Below are positions 16,573-26,728 of a DNA stretch of 64,000 nt, one piece after another. The translations under genes and the position numbers were made by a program. The notes under the pieces are model-generated. The model searched no databases. It was not told where the DNA came from and saw nothing but the letters and a program-made list of their open reading frames with translations. Source of the DNA: CAZDDB01 sp963843285 (GTDB taxonomy: Bacteria; Acidobacteriota; HRBIN11; JAKEFK01). The stretch lies in NCBI GenBank assembly GCA_963843285.1, contig CAWJJO010000013.1, positions 475,738 through 539,737 on the forward strand, given 5' to 3'. Every line of letters begins with the position of its first letter. Positions within the stretch are counted from its first letter, which is position 1.

Positions 16573-17247
16573 ATGAACAAGATCTCAATTCTTGAAAAGT
16601 TTGATTTTTTCAGCAAAGCGCCACCTTCGTTTCGGAATGAGATGGAAGAGGCAGCACATCCAGCCCGATTAGACACGGGTGCATTTTTCTACCACGAGGG
16701 CGACTACTGTCCCCAATTTGCGCTTGTCGGTTCTGGAGATATTCGTGTCTTTAAGATCAGCGATTCAGGCCGGCAAATCACGTTATACCACCTCCGTGAC
16801 GGAGAGACCTGTCTCGTGAACATGCTTTGCGGGTTTCTGAACCAACCGTCTCCTGCGTCAGCTCAGGCTGAAACCGAAGTCGAAGCCCTCCTGATTCCTT
16901 CGTCGACATTTAGAACATGGGTGAAAACAACCGACATGGTTAGAGACCATGTCTTCGAACGGATGTCATCGCGGATCCTGGAAGTCATGATGCTGGTTGA
17001 GGAAGTTGCCTTTCGAAGAATGGATCGGCGGATCGCGGCGTTCCTGTTGCAGCGTTCTCAGGGTTCCGCTGGTTCACATCCGGTGATCACAACTACACAT
17101 GAAGAATTGGCCGCGGAACTGGGATCAGCAAGAGAAGTGGTGAGTCGTGTACTGAAAGACTTTGAGAGACTTGGCGCCATTGGAATCGGAAGAGGGCGCA
17201 TCGAGATCCTGAACCCTGCCGTTCTGCATGACCTGAGCGAGCACTGA
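16573..17247 (+). CDS. Crp/Fnr-family transcriptional regulator
   Basis: The 224-residue protein has an N-terminal cyclic-nucleotide-binding-like beta roll ('FFYHEGDYCPQFALVGSGDIRVFK', split here by positions 32-55) and a C-terminal winged helix with 'TTHEELAAELGSAREVVSRV' as the recognition region. No Fnr-type N-terminal cysteine cluster is visible, and the cAMP-cassette arginine is not obvious, so the ligand is unknown. The ATG at 16573 is chosen because the domain begins there and AAAGG precedes it. It may regulate neighbouring genes such as the dioxygenase or the PKD protein. Confidence 0.85.
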   Translation: MNKISILEKFDFFSKAPPSFRNEMEEAAHPARLDTGAFFYHEGDYCPQFALVGSGDIRVFKISDSGRQITLYHLRDGETCLVNMLCGFLNQPSPASAQAETEVEALLIPSSTFRTWVKTTDMVRDHVFERMSSRILEVMMLVEEVAFRRMDRRIAAFLLQRSQGSAGSHPVITTTHEELAAELGSAREVVSRVLKDFERLGAIGIGRGRIEILNPAVLHDLSEH

Positions 17248-17338
17248 ACCTGTCAACGATGCTGGCAATGTGTGACTAAAGTCACGGAAAGAAAGAACAG
17301 CAGCAATCATAATTGAGATGTGGGAGAGGAGGAGCGAT

Positions 17339-20300
17339 ATGAGATGCAAGCATTACTTCATTCTGATTACAATTTTTGTATTGGTCTCTGGTGTCCTTAG
17401 CTCTCAAGCTGTGGCTTTGACTCTGCCGGGCGACAGCACGGTCAGTGCTGCAGCTGGAGAGCAGTTACAGCCGGCAATTTCTCGAGGCAGCAATACGATT
17501 CTCACCGTATGGTCCGACAATCGCGCAAATCCTTACGGACTTTATGAATACGAAACCGGGAAAGATATCTATGGCATGCGGATGGATATCAATGGAAACC
17601 CCATCGACATCTTACCGATTGTGATTGTTACGCGCCAGGCCAACCAGGAAAATCCGAAAGTAGCCTGGAACGGAACGAACTGGCTTGTGGTGTACGAAAG
17701 CTATGATGTTGGCGGTACCGGTTACTACTATCAGAAGTCGTTGGAAGCCGTGCGGGTATCCCCTGCAGGCCAGGTGCTGGATGCGAAGCCGATCAAGCTC
17801 TATGGCCTGATCCCGTCAGGGAGCGCGTGGGCGCTCGCTTCCGACGGCAACAACTGGGTGGTGGTGAACGAAGGAACGTCTGCGAGCCTCGACATGGTTG
17901 CTGTAAGGATTTCGGCAACCGGCGTAGCCCTTGATCCGTCAACGAGGGCGCTTGTGAAAGCCACGTACTACACACGCACCAACCAGAAACTCGCTTACGC
18001 AGGCGGTGTCTTCCTCCTCACCTTCAATGACGTATATATGAACGGTCTCTACTCCACCTCAGCTCTCCGCTTCGATAGCAATCTAAACTTGCTCGATTCA
18101 ACTCCAATTCTTTTTCTTGGTGGGCCACTGTCAGATCTTGCTGGAAACGGCACACAGTTTTTCGCGGTTTGGAATCAGCAGCTTCCTGATTTCAGCATGG
18201 CAGTGACAGGTTCGCGCGTTGGCGCAAACGGTCAGAAAATGGACGGCGCCGGTAAAAACATCTCAGGCAATTTTCCAAACGGAGCGTACGATGCGATCGG
18301 TGTCGTATGGGACGGCATAAATTGGAAAGTAACATGGGGCAATAACAATGCAGTTCGCGTCTCGCGCGTCAGCACGACCGGCACGGTGCTCGATCCGGGA
18401 GGAGTTGCTGTGACCGGTCCTCAGACCGGGCCGGGAGCGGGCACTGGTAACGGCGGCGTTCAACTTGCCTGGACTGTGTACACCAACAATAGCTACGATG
18501 TGCAATCGGCAAACATTTCTTCCGCCAACGTTGCGGGTTCGAATCGAAACCTTTCGCTTGGCACTCCGCAGCAACTTCGCGCCGATATTGCAACAAGCGG
18601 AACCGGCTACATGGTAGTTTATCGCAGTAGCAATACAAGCCAGAATCGAGTTCTGGCTCAACCGTTAGACGCAAGCGGCAATGGATTGACTGCGCAGCCG
18701 ATTCAATTGGACGCGGGGAACAACACAACCGGACCCGGCTCGCCCAACGTAGCATGGAACGGCTCATATTATCTGGTTGCGTGGAGCAATGCAAATGGAG
18801 TAGTTGCGCAACGGTTGCAGACGAACGGCGTGAAAATCGATTCCGCACCTTTTGTGGTAATGAACCCGGCGTTTGGTCCAGCCGATGTTGCCGCGCTGGG
18901 AACAGAATTTCTCGTTACGGCTCGCAAGTTTGGATATACGCCACAGATCATTAACGCTGTAGCTGCGCGAGTGCGTGGCTCAGACGGAGCGGTTCTGGAT
19001 ACGACGCCTATCGCTTTCAGTTCAACTTACGCGCGCACGCCGGCTGTCACCACACTTGGTGGTCAATGGCTGGTAGCATTCCATAATAATGCGACACACG
19101 ATAACTCCTATGCGAATACGCTAGGCGCGTTCGTTTCTGCTGCAGGGATTGTGTCTAACTTTACGATTCATGGCCCGTTCTCAACAAGCGGCGGCAACGC
19201 CATTTTCGAATTAGGACTTGCCTCAAGCGGCAACGTCGCGCTGGCTGTACAATCGCAAGAATTGACAAGCGGCGTGGAAAACGACCTGCTTGCTCGCACC
19301 ATCAGCAGCAGCGGCACGGTTGGACCTGTGATCAACCTGACACCGTGGGCAGGCAATCAATACCGGCCACGCGTATCCTGGGATGGCTCCAACTTCGTTG
19401 TAGTATTTCAAGATCAAAAGAACCGACTCGCTGCGCAAACACTGGATCAACTGGATGCGCGCAGCGACCTTTTTGGAATGCGAGTCAACGAACTGGGAAC
19501 CAAGATAGACTCCCAGGGCTTTGTGTTCTCTGCAAAACCCACTGCTGAGACGGATCCAACGGTGGTCTCATCCGGCGGCGTTTCGCTGCTGGCAGGCTCT
19601 GTAATGATGAACGACACAAGTTCCGCAAGCTACCGGATTCTAATGAATCGATTCGGAGTCGGCGGCAACAAGTGGCCCGTTGCGGTGATCAATGCCAGCA
19701 CGACAAGTGGAGATGTATCTTTATCTGTCAGCTTTAACTCTGCCGGTTCCGTTGATCCGGACGGCTCGATTGCATCGTATCAATGGAACTTTGGTGACGG
19801 CTTTACTTCGTCTCTTCAGAATCCATCTCATACATTCGCATCCCCCGGAGCATGGCTCGTAACTTTGACCGTTACGGATAATCAAGGCGCGCAAACACAA
19901 CAGGCTGTTATGATCGATGCGACTGCGCCAAACCAAATCCCGGTGGCGGTTGTGACAGCGGACAAAACAAGCGGAAACGCTCCGCTGGATGTTATCTTCT
20001 ACGCCGATGGTTCCTATGATCCGGACGGCTTTACGGGTAACCTCGAATGGATATTCAGCGATGGCGGCAGCTATTATGGATCTCCCGCTTATCACACGTT
20101 TTATTCAACAGGAAACTACACTGCAACTTTACGGGTATATGACAGTCGCGGCGCCATTGGAACTGCCGGCATTACGATCCATGTACTCAGTACGAATCAG
20201 CCACCCCTGGCGAATGCGAGTGCTACACCAACAAGCGGCAGCGCACCATTGACTGTTGCTTTCAGTTCCGCCGGTTCGAGCGATCCGGATGGTACGATTG

Positions 20301-20776
20301 TTGGATACCATTGGGACTTCGGTGACGCCGTCGGATCAGCAAATGTTGCGAACCTGAGCTACACCTACAGTTATGCCGGTACATATACTGCCACGTTGAC
20401 GGTCACTGATAATAACAACGTCAGCAGCAGCGATAGTGTGGTGATCAACGTAGCTCAGCCATCCACAACCGTGCTTCGATCCACGGCAATCAATCTGACC
20501 GCAACGCTGCGTGCAAAGAAGGTCGCCGTTACGGGTCAAGTAACTGTGCGCAATGGTAGCAACGCTGCCGTTTCGGGCGCAACCGTGGCCGTGAGATGGA
20601 CAAAGCCAGGAGGTTCCACAGGAACGCAAACAGCCACGACGAATACAAATGGCGTCGCGGCGTTCAGCACTAGCGGCGCTACGGGAACGTACACTCTGAC
20701 GGTTACGAATATAGTAAAGACCGGCACTACATTCGACGCCGCCCACAGCGTACTCAGTAAGAGTATTACAAAATAA
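17339..20776 (+). CDS. Large secreted PKD-domain surface protein
   Basis: The 1145-residue protein begins with a signal peptide (residues 1-25, ends near SSQAVA). Residues 30 to about 770 form repeated strands such as 'VAWNGTNWLVVYES', 'LASDGNNWVVVNE' and 'VSWDGSNFVVVFQ', which look like a large beta-propeller-type repeat. Three PKD domains follow at about 780-1050, each with 'GS.DPDG.I..Y.W.FGDG'. The last 90 residues form an Ig-like domain. Such proteins are adhesins or binding modules of surface complexes. AGGAGG just upstream supports the ATG at 17339 over the one seven codons earlier. It is followed by a hairpin repeat. No catalytic domain seen. Confidence 0.88.
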   Translation: MRCKHYFILITIFVLVSGVLSSQAVALTLPGDSTVSAAAGEQLQPAISRGSNTILTVWSDNRANPYGLYEYETGKDIYGMRMDINGNPIDILPIVIVTRQANQENPKVAWNGTNWLVVYESYDVGGTGYYYQKSLEAVRVSPAGQVLDAKPIKLYGLIPSGSAWALASDGNNWVVVNEGTSASLDMVAVRISATGVALDPSTRALVKATYYTRTNQKLAYAGGVFLLTFNDVYMNGLYSTSALRFDSNLNLLDSTPILFLGGPLSDLAGNGTQFFAVWNQQLPDFSMAVTGSRVGANGQKMDGAGKNISGNFPNGAYDAIGVVWDGINWKVTWGNNNAVRVSRVSTTGTVLDPGGVAVTGPQTGPGAGTGNGGVQLAWTVYTNNSYDVQSANISSANVAGSNRNLSLGTPQQLRADIATSGTGYMVVYRSSNTSQNRVLAQPLDASGNGLTAQPIQLDAGNNTTGPGSPNVAWNGSYYLVAWSNANGVVAQRLQTNGVKIDSAPFVVMNPAFGPADVAALGTEFLVTARKFGYTPQIINAVAARVRGSDGAVLDTTPIAFSSTYARTPAVTTLGGQWLVAFHNNATHDNSYANTLGAFVSAAGIVSNFTIHGPFSTSGGNAIFELGLASSGNVALAVQSQELTSGVENDLLARTISSSGTVGPVINLTPWAGNQYRPRVSWDGSNFVVVFQDQKNRLAAQTLDQLDARSDLFGMRVNELGTKIDSQGFVFSAKPTAETDPTVVSSGGVSLLAGSVMMNDTSSASYRILMNRFGVGGNKWPVAVINASTTSGDVSLSVSFNSAGSVDPDGSIASYQWNFGDGFTSSLQNPSHTFASPGAWLVTLTVTDNQGAQTQQAVMIDATAPNQIPVAVVTADKTSGNAPLDVIFYADGSYDPDGFTGNLEWIFSDGGSYYGSPAYHTFYSTGNYTATLRVYDSRGAIGTAGITIHVLSTNQPPLANASATPTSGSAPLTVAFSSAGSSDPDGTIVGYHWDFGDAVGSANVANLSYTYSYAGTYTATLTVTDNNNVSSSDSVVINVAQPSTTVLRSTAINLTATLRAKKVAVTGQVTVRNGSNAAVSGATVAVRWTKPGGSTGTQTATTNTNGVAAFSTSGATGTYTLTVTNIVKTGTTFDAAHSVLSKSITK

Positions 20777-20781
20777 CTTAT

Positions 20782-20807
20782 GGAGCGCAGGCATCCCGCC
20801 TGCATTG
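20782..20807. repeat. Interspersed hairpin repeat
   Basis: 'ggagcgcaggcatcccgcctgcattgcc' forms a GCAGGC/GCCTGC hairpin 5 bases after the PKD gene stop and before the convergent sulfate-transport operon. Confidence 0.8.
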
Positions 20808-20823
20808 CCTTCTAAGGCGAGAT

Positions 20824-22700
20824 TCACTCCACCATCGGAACGATCAATACCGGCAATGAAGTTCCATTCACGATTTTGCTGGCGGCATCGTGCAAAAGAA
20901 ATCGCGGAGGCCTGCCCGGAGGTGGCGCCCCGATAACGATGAGATCATATTTGCCTGTTTCTGCCTGTTGAAGGATGAATCCTATTGCAGGCTCTTTGCC
21001 GATCATGCTGTCGCCGTTTACGCCGAAGGTTTGCAACGTAGAGAGTGCTTGCTGCAGGTGTAGTTCGCTTCGCTTCCGCTGATCTTCCGTTTCTTCATGA
21101 CTGCGAACGTGGAGAACTGTCGCATGGCTCCCGTCAATCTGGCCAGCCGACCGCCAATCCGGACATCCGCCTTTCCGGGCTCACCCACCGCGCTGCAAAT
21201 CAGAATGCGCGAAAGCTGTCTGTCTTCCTGAGCAATCACAACTGAGATTCCAATTTCCAGAAGACGCCTCACATGTCTTCCGAGGCCCGTTCCGGCTGTC
21301 CGCGAGCTTTCCTCTTTTCCCAGAATGACAAGATCATAATGACCTTCCTGCGATTCCTCCAGAATTTTCTCATCGGTGGATCCCATACGGACACGAGTCT
21401 CCAAACGCGGCAGTCGATCGATCCATTTCTGCCGAAACTTCTCTAAATTCTCTTTTGCGGAAGAAACTTCTTCCTCTGAATCCACAACGGAGAACAGTGT
21501 TGCGGGTAGCCCCGCTCTTTCCGCCAGATGACATCCGAAATCTGCAACTGCTGTTGCAGTGGGCGAACCAATGCACAGGAGCAGCTTGGGACCGGCAGCC
21601 TCCAGGACATGATACTTCTTGAATCCGATCCAGAGCATCTGCCCTGGCGCAAAGTCCATTTGAGGGGCTACATCGCTCGGCCGAACGGCTTCAACATACA
21701 TTGTCTTTTCAGTGCCGAATTCTCCCGCGTACATTCGAATGCCTTCCGGACGCTCGACCTCCAGAACGACCTTTTCAAACGAACCGGCAAAGACACGTTC
21801 GGTGACCTTTCCGCGTCCAAGAACCGAAACACCGCCGGCTGAATCAAACGGTTCAGCTTGAAGCAGCACGGTTTCAGGACGGAACAGGATTCGCACACGC
21901 GCTCCAGGCGAAGCCCGCAGGCGTTCCGGGACAGGCAATGAAGTGGCCCCAAGCTTGATCACCCCGCCATCCACACGTCCGATCAACACGTTCCTTCCGC
22001 CAATAAAGTTCGCAGTAAATGTGGTCCGCGGGCGATGATACAAGTCTTCCGACGTGCCGATCTCAATCAGATTTCCACGGTCGGTGACGCCGATCCTATC
22101 CGCCAGCTCAAAGGCTTCTTCCTGATCATGAGTCACTAATATTGTAGTAAGACGGAGTTTCCGGTGAATGGCTTTGAGATTTTTCCGTAGTTGGCTGCGG
22201 ATTCTTACATCCAGCGCCCCAAACGGTTCATCCAGCAGCAGTACCGCAGGCTTATATGCAAGCGCGCGGGCCAGCGCGACTCTCTGCTGTTGTCCACCGG
22301 AGAGTTGATGTGGATAGCGGCTCCCCAGCCCTGCCAGCCCGACCAGATCCAGAAGTTCGTCCCGGCGGCTGCGGCGGTCGGGGACGGACACTTTGCGCAC
22401 CTGCAATCCAAACTCAACGTTCTCAGCGACAGTCATGTGACGAAAAAGTGAATAGTTCTGAAATACAAAACCCGCCCCGCGCTGCTGCGGCGGCAGATGT
22501 GTAACGTCTTTTCCGTTCAGCTCAATCGTTCCCGAATCCGGACGGGTCAGACCGCCGATCATGCGCAAAATTGTGCTTTTCCCGCTTCCGCTGGCGCCTA
22601 GCAATACAAACAACTCTCCATCTTCAACAGTCATGGAGATGCGATTGACTACCAGGTTGTTTTGATAACGCTTGGATAAATCCTTTAATACGATTGACAT
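20824..22700 (-). CDS. cysA: Sulfate ABC transporter ATPase fused to two universal-stress domains (frameshifted near 3' end)
   Basis: The first 350 residues are a CysA-type ATPase: Walker A 'GASGSGKST', signature 'LSGGQQQRVALARAL', Walker B 'LLLDEPFGALD', then a TOBE-like region. Unusually, about 200 more residues form universal-stress-protein folds: 'KLLLCIGSPTATAVADFG...DLVILGKEE' and a second beginning 'RILICSAVGE'. The second domain shifts frame near 21120-21131, the reading moving from 'RLTGA' to 'ATVLHVRSHEE', and continues as 'YDLIVIGAPPP' and 'SLPVLIVPMVE' to 20824. The shift is not at a homopolymer; either the end is truncated or the assembly has an indel. It is the last gene of the sulfate operon and powers CysT/CysW. 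The N-terminal ABC domain is intact. Confidence 0.88.
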
Positions 22701-22720
22701 CGATGAACACGAATCACTAT

Positions 22721-22797
22721 GAAGCGCAGGCGTCCCGCCTGCATTACGGGCCGGCGGCTTCCAGCCTGCCTCGCCAACGAGACGCAGACGTTACAAG
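22721..22797. repeat. Interspersed hairpin repeat, composite
   Basis: 'gaagcgcaggcgtcccgcctgcattacggg' is followed by 'ccggcggcttccagcctgcctcg' and 'gagacgcagacgttacaag', joining both variants of the repeat. It lies in the gap between cysW and cysA, inside the operon. Confidence 0.8.
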
Positions 22798-22811
22798 ACG
22801 AAGGCCCTCGG

Positions 22812-23663
22812 CTATGGTGCACTATTTTTTCCTGCTTTCAATGATAGCAATTTCTTCAACAACAACGTGACCACCGCAAGAAAGGTCAAGAGTGAGGCAA
22901 CTGCAAACGCAGCGGTGAAATTGTACTCATTGTAAAGAATTTCGATATGTAACGGTAGCGTATTGGTTTGTCCGCGGATGTGACCAGAAACCACCGATAC
23001 GGCGCCGAATTCACCCATCGCGCGAGCGTTGCATTGAATCAAACTGTACAGCAGACCCCATTTGATGTTTGGCAGAGTGATCTTAAAAAAGGTCTGCCAG
23101 CCACTGGCGCCAAGAACCAGTGCAGCTTCCTCGCCTTCCCTTCCCTGCGCCTTCATCAACGGAATTAACTCGCGTGCGACAAACGGAAAGGTCACGAAGA
23201 TCGTTGCAAGGACGATCCCGGGTGTTGCAAATATGATGCGAATATTGTGCGAGATCAGCCAGGGTCCCAGATACCCTTGCATGCCAAAAAGTAGAATAAA
23301 AACCATTCCCGAGATGACAGGAGAAACAGCAAATGGCAAATCGATCAGAGTAATCAGAAAACTTTTCCCTGGAAATTCGAACTTTGTGATTGCCCATGCC
23401 GCAGCAATTCCGAAAAGCATGTTGGCAAAAACAGCAACAAGCGCCGAAATCACGGTAAGCTTGATGGCCGCGACGGTGTACGGTTCGACAATCGCAGCGC
23501 GGTAAAGACTGAATCCTTTCCGCAGCGCCTCTACGAAAACGGCAACCAGCGGGATTCCTAGAAAAAACGACAAAAACAGGAATGCGACGGTAATCAAAAA
23601 CCACCGCACCAGACGAGGCTCGGATAAGTGACTCCCCTCAAAGCTCTGGCCGCCCGGGTTCAT
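22812..23663 (-). CDS. cysW: Sulfate ABC transporter permease CysW
   Basis: The 283-residue permease has six predicted membrane helices and the binding-protein-dependent permease motif around 'EEAALVLGASGWQTFFKITLP'. The 'CNARAMGEFGAVSVVSGHIR' segment and 'NTLPLHIEILYNEYNF' are characteristic of CysW. It starts at 23663 and overlaps the end of cysT by four bases (ATGA), showing translational coupling. The reading frame continues far upstream across cysT but that part is antisense-free shadow coding. CysW and CysT form the membrane channel for sulfate or thiosulfate. Confidence 0.95.
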   Translation of the reverse strand: MNPGGQSFEGSHLSEPRLVRWFLITVAFLFLSFFLGIPLVAVFVEALRKGFSLYRAAIVEPYTVAAIKLTVISALVAVFANMLFGIAAAWAITKFEFPGKSFLITLIDLPFAVSPVISGMVFILLFGMQGYLGPWLISHNIRIIFATPGIVLATIFVTFPFVARELIPLMKAQGREGEEAALVLGASGWQTFFKITLPNIKWGLLYSLIQCNARAMGEFGAVSVVSGHIRGQTNTLPLHIEILYNEYNFTAAFAVASLLTFLAVVTLLLKKLLSLKAGKNSAP

Positions 23664-24508
23664 CCGAGGCCCTCGAAGCGTCTTCTGGACCGAGCTTGCA
23701 AAAAGTTGATCACAAACAAAAGTAGAAAGGACAAAACAAGCATGCTGAAAGCTAGAGCTGTGGCGCCTGCATAGTCGTAATTTTCCAATCTGCCAACGAT
23801 GAGGATCGTGGTGATTTCTGTTTTCAACGGAATGTTTCCGGATATGAAAACGATCGATCCATATTCCCCGAGGTTTCGCGCGAACGCAAGCGTGAAACCG
23901 GTAAGCATAGCCGGCCAGACTTCTGGTAGTATCACCCGCAATAGAATCTGACGCCTGTTTGCGCCGATGCTCGCAGCGGCTTCTTCGTTCGAACGATCCA
24001 TCTCGGACAGGATAGGCTGCACGGTTCGTACAACGAACGGAAGCCCAATAAATATAAGAGCGATCGTGATCCCGAGAGGTGTGTAGTTGACCTGGATTCC
24101 GTGGGGAATCAGAGCCCTGCCCAGCCATCCATTCGGTGAGAAAAGGGTTGTCAAAACGATTCCCGCAACCGCTGTCGGCAATGCAAGCGGCAAATCTACC
24201 AGCGCATCCATCATCCCTTTCCCGGCAAAACGGTAACGCACCAGAACCCAGGCAACCAGCGTTCCAAATAGCAAGTCCGCTACCGCCGAGGCAAATGCCG
24301 TCTGGAAGCTGATTTTGAATGCTGCAACTGTTCGCGGCGACATCATGATTTGCCAAAAATGTGCCCAGCTCAACGTGACTGTCTTCAGGAGCAAGGTGGA
24401 TAACGGAATCAACACAATGAGACTGAGATAAAGGATCGTAAATCCCATTGTCAGACCGAATCCGGGAAGAACAGAACGTTGAGCCGGGTTAGCCGCGAAC
24501 AGTCTCAT
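23660..24508 (-). CDS. cysT: Sulfate ABC transporter permease CysT
   Basis: The 282-residue protein has six membrane helices with 'LPTAVAGIVLTTLFSPNGWLG' and the permease loop 'EEAAASIGANRRQILLRVILP'. 'RNLGEYGSIVFISGNIPLKT' is the CysT-specific signature. The start at 24508 (MRLFAANPAQ) is preferred to longer frames because it lies just after the binding-protein gene stop with normal spacing. It partners with CysW. Confidence 0.95.
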   Translation of the reverse strand: MRLFAANPAQRSVLPGFGLTMGFTILYLSLIVLIPLSTLLLKTVTLSWAHFWQIMMSPRTVAAFKISFQTAFASAVADLLFGTLVAWVLVRYRFAGKGMMDALVDLPLALPTAVAGIVLTTLFSPNGWLGRALIPHGIQVNYTPLGITIALIFIGLPFVVRTVQPILSEMDRSNEEAAASIGANRRQILLRVILPEVWPAMLTGFTLAFARNLGEYGSIVFISGNIPLKTEITTILIVGRLENYDYAGATALAFSMLVLSFLLLFVINFLQARSRRRFEGLG

Positions 24509-24510
24509 TC

Positions 24511-25509
24511 TTATTTTCCAGGCTGATAGATTTGATCGAATACACCGCCATCGGCAAAGTGCGCTTGCTGCGCCTTCTCCCATCCGCCGAATACTTGATC
24601 GATCGTGAATAGATTCACTTTGGGAAGCTGCACGCCGCTCGCCGCCTGCGCTGCTTCGGAGCGCGGACGGTAGTAGTGCTTGGCTGCAATCTTCTGACCT
24701 TCCTCCGAGTAAAGATATTTCACATATTCTCCGGCAACGGCTCGCGTGCCGCGAAAATCCACAATCTTATCCACCACCGCTACTGGAGGCTCCGCCAAAA
24801 TGGTAATCGATGGAACCACAATCTCAAACTTGTCCTTTCCCAGTTCCCTCACAGAAAGGAGCGCTTCGTTCTCCCATGCCATGAGAACATCCCCAATCCC
24901 TCTTTCCACAAACGTGATTGTGGAGCCGCGGGCGCCGGTATCGAGTACCGGAACGTTCTTGAACAGCTTGGAAATGAATTCTTTGGCTTTCGCCTGATCA
25001 TTGTTGTTCCGTTTCAGCGCATATCCCCAGGCGGCCAGATAATTCCAGCGCGCGCCTCCGGACGTCTTTGGATTTGGCGTAATGACGGAAACGCCGCTTC
25101 GGACGAGATCCGGCCAATCCTTGATGCCTTTGGGATTTCCCTTTCGAACCAGGAACACAATGGTAGACGTATACGGACAGCTATTTTGAGCCAAACGTTT
25201 TTGCCAGTCCGGCTTGATCAAACCGGCCTTCGCAATTGCATCGATGTCATAGGCCAGCGCAAGGGTTACAACATCGGCCTGCAGACCGTCGATCACCGAA
25301 CGGGCCTGCTTGCCGGATCCGCCATGCGACTGATTGATCACAACGCTCTGTCCCGTCTTGCCTTTCCAATATTTTGCGAAAGCCTGATTGTAGTCCTGAT
25401 ATAGCTCGCGCGTCGGGTCATAGGAAACATTCAAAATCGTGACCTCTTGAGCCGCATTCAAGAAAACCGCGGCGCCGAAAAAGATTGCCAGAAAGATATA
25501 TTTTTTCAT
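24511..25509 (-). CDS. sbp: Sulfate-binding periplasmic protein
   Basis: The 332-residue protein begins with a signal peptide (KKYIFLAIFFGAAVFLNAA) and has the sulfate-binding-protein hallmarks 'NVSYDPTRELYQDYNQAF', 'HGGSGKQARSVIDGLQADVV', 'TPNPKTSGGARWNYLAAWGY' and 'YYRPR'. GGAGGG precedes the ATG at 25509. It delivers sulfate or thiosulfate to CysTW. The porin remnant is 10 bases upstream and cysT two bases downstream, so it is in one operon. Confidence 0.95.
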   Translation of the reverse strand: MKKYIFLAIFFGAAVFLNAAQEVTILNVSYDPTRELYQDYNQAFAKYWKGKTGQSVVINQSHGGSGKQARSVIDGLQADVVTLALAYDIDAIAKAGLIKPDWQKRLAQNSCPYTSTIVFLVRKGNPKGIKDWPDLVRSGVSVITPNPKTSGGARWNYLAAWGYALKRNNNDQAKAKEFISKLFKNVPVLDTGARGSTITFVERGIGDVLMAWENEALLSVRELGKDKFEIVVPSITILAEPPVAVVDKIVDFRGTRAVAGEYVKYLYSEEGQKIAAKHYYRPRSEAAQAASGVQLPKVNLFTIDQVFGGWEKAQQAHFADGGVFDQIYQPGK

Positions 25510-25519
25510 AAACCCTCCA

Positions 25520-26107
25520 TTACCGTGCAATCTGAAAACGGGTCATCAACAACTTTTCCGTTTTGATGTTGGCGTCTTCAAAGCTCGTGTTGTCATAGCT
25601 GAACGCGAACTTCACGTTCTTGTTCAGATACCAATTTAGTCCGGCTGTCCAGTTTCTAGCCTGACTCGCGGCAGTCAATGGCTCGGCAAAGACCAGGAAA
25701 GCATCTTCATCAATACGGAGCTCGCTATAGCGAAACGCGATTTCCCACGCCCGAGGTCCCGATTCCAAATCAAATGGATTCCTGGGAACAACTCCTTTGT
25801 ATCCCGCCGGCTCACCGCTAAGGACAAAATGCCCCGTGAGATTCCATGCGTCATTCCTGATATCGGCTGTATTGGTTCCATTGACGACCTCTTGCGAGGA
25901 GCTTACATATTCCACCAAAAGGCCGAACGGTCCTCTATAAAACGTTCCCTGGGGAGAATAGCGGATTCTCGCGCCGTCGGCAATCGTAGTCACATCCAAA
26001 GTTGTGCCAACACGATATCTGAACCAGGATAGTTGACCTTGCGTTCTGTAGTTGGGCAAGTTGGGCGCAAGCAGCGAACCTCTCTGGTTGCATGCGGACA
26101 TCTCCAT
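25520..26107 (-). pseudogene. Truncated phosphate/sulfate-type porin (OprO/OprP-like), C-terminal part
   Basis: The roughly 180 recognisable residues ('LPNYRTQGQLSWFRYRV', 'YRGPFGLLVEYVSSSQEV', 'GPRAWEIAFRYSEL', 'ARNWTAGLNWYLNKNVKFAF') are the C-terminal half of an anion-selective outer-membrane porin. The family is usually about twice this long with a signal peptide, both missing. The frame continues upstream only into sequence of a dead kinase gene, with the join at about 26094-26107. The porin would have supplied anions to the adjacent sulfate transporter. Without signal and N-terminal strands the product cannot form a barrel. Confidence 0.82.
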
Positions 26108-26677
26108 TCATGCCGCGTACTTGTTCCGGTGACATGTATGGAACCGTACCCAGAACCATCCCGGCCTCGGTAGCGACGGACGTAGTAGGCAGTTGTGTCA
26201 GTTCTTGTTTTGGCGCCGGTTGTTCCAATCGCGCGAGACCGAAGTCCAGGATTTTCACCCGGCCTTCGGATGTCATAAAAACGTTTTCGGCTTCAGATCA
26301 CGGTGAATCACTCCCGGGAGTGAGCAGCGGCCAGGCCGTCGGCAATCGCGATTGCGATTTCCAAAGCATTTCGCCACGGAAGAGAAGCCCCTGCGATCCG
26401 CATCCGCAGCGTTTCGCCTTCCAGTAATTCCATGACCGCATAGGAGACGCTGTTTTCCGCGCCGAAATCATGGATTGCCAGAATATTCGGATGAGACAAA
26501 GCTGCAATCAAACCGCTTCAGTGCAACAGGATCTTTAGCCAGGCGCTCGGGCAAAACTTTGATCGCGACATCCCGATCCAGCCGCGTATCTCAAGCCCGG
26601 TAGACTTCGCCCATTCCACCGGCCCCAATGGAGTTGAGAATGGTATATGGTCCGAGGGTCGTGCCGGCGGAAAGCAT
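26100..26677 (-). pseudogene. Ser/Thr protein kinase, N-terminal remnant
   Basis: From ATG 26677 the minus strand reads 'GTTLGPYTILNSIGAGGMG' then 'EVYRA', a stop (TGA), 'DTRLDRDVAIKVLPERLA', a deletion/frameshift, 'AALSHPNILAIHDFGA', 'ELLEGETLRMRI', 'VIHRDLKP' damaged by another shift, 'RVKILDFGLARLEQ' and 'MVLGTVPYMSPEQVRG', where kinase similarity ends. This is the start of an acidobacterial PASTA-less PknB-type kinase. It has a stop, at least two shifts, and a truncated end, so it is dead. It is fused head to tail onto the porin remnant, which suggests a deletion removed the space between. Confidence 0.85.
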
Positions 26678-26728
26678 CCAAGTTTACGCTCCGAGTGAGT
26701 AACAAGAATATCATAGGGAACAGCCTCA

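Noticed and set aside
23664..24356. Long N-terminal extension of CysW
   Set aside because: The extra 231 codons overlap cysT in another frame and have no transporter features; the ATGA overlap at 23660-23663 gives the real start.
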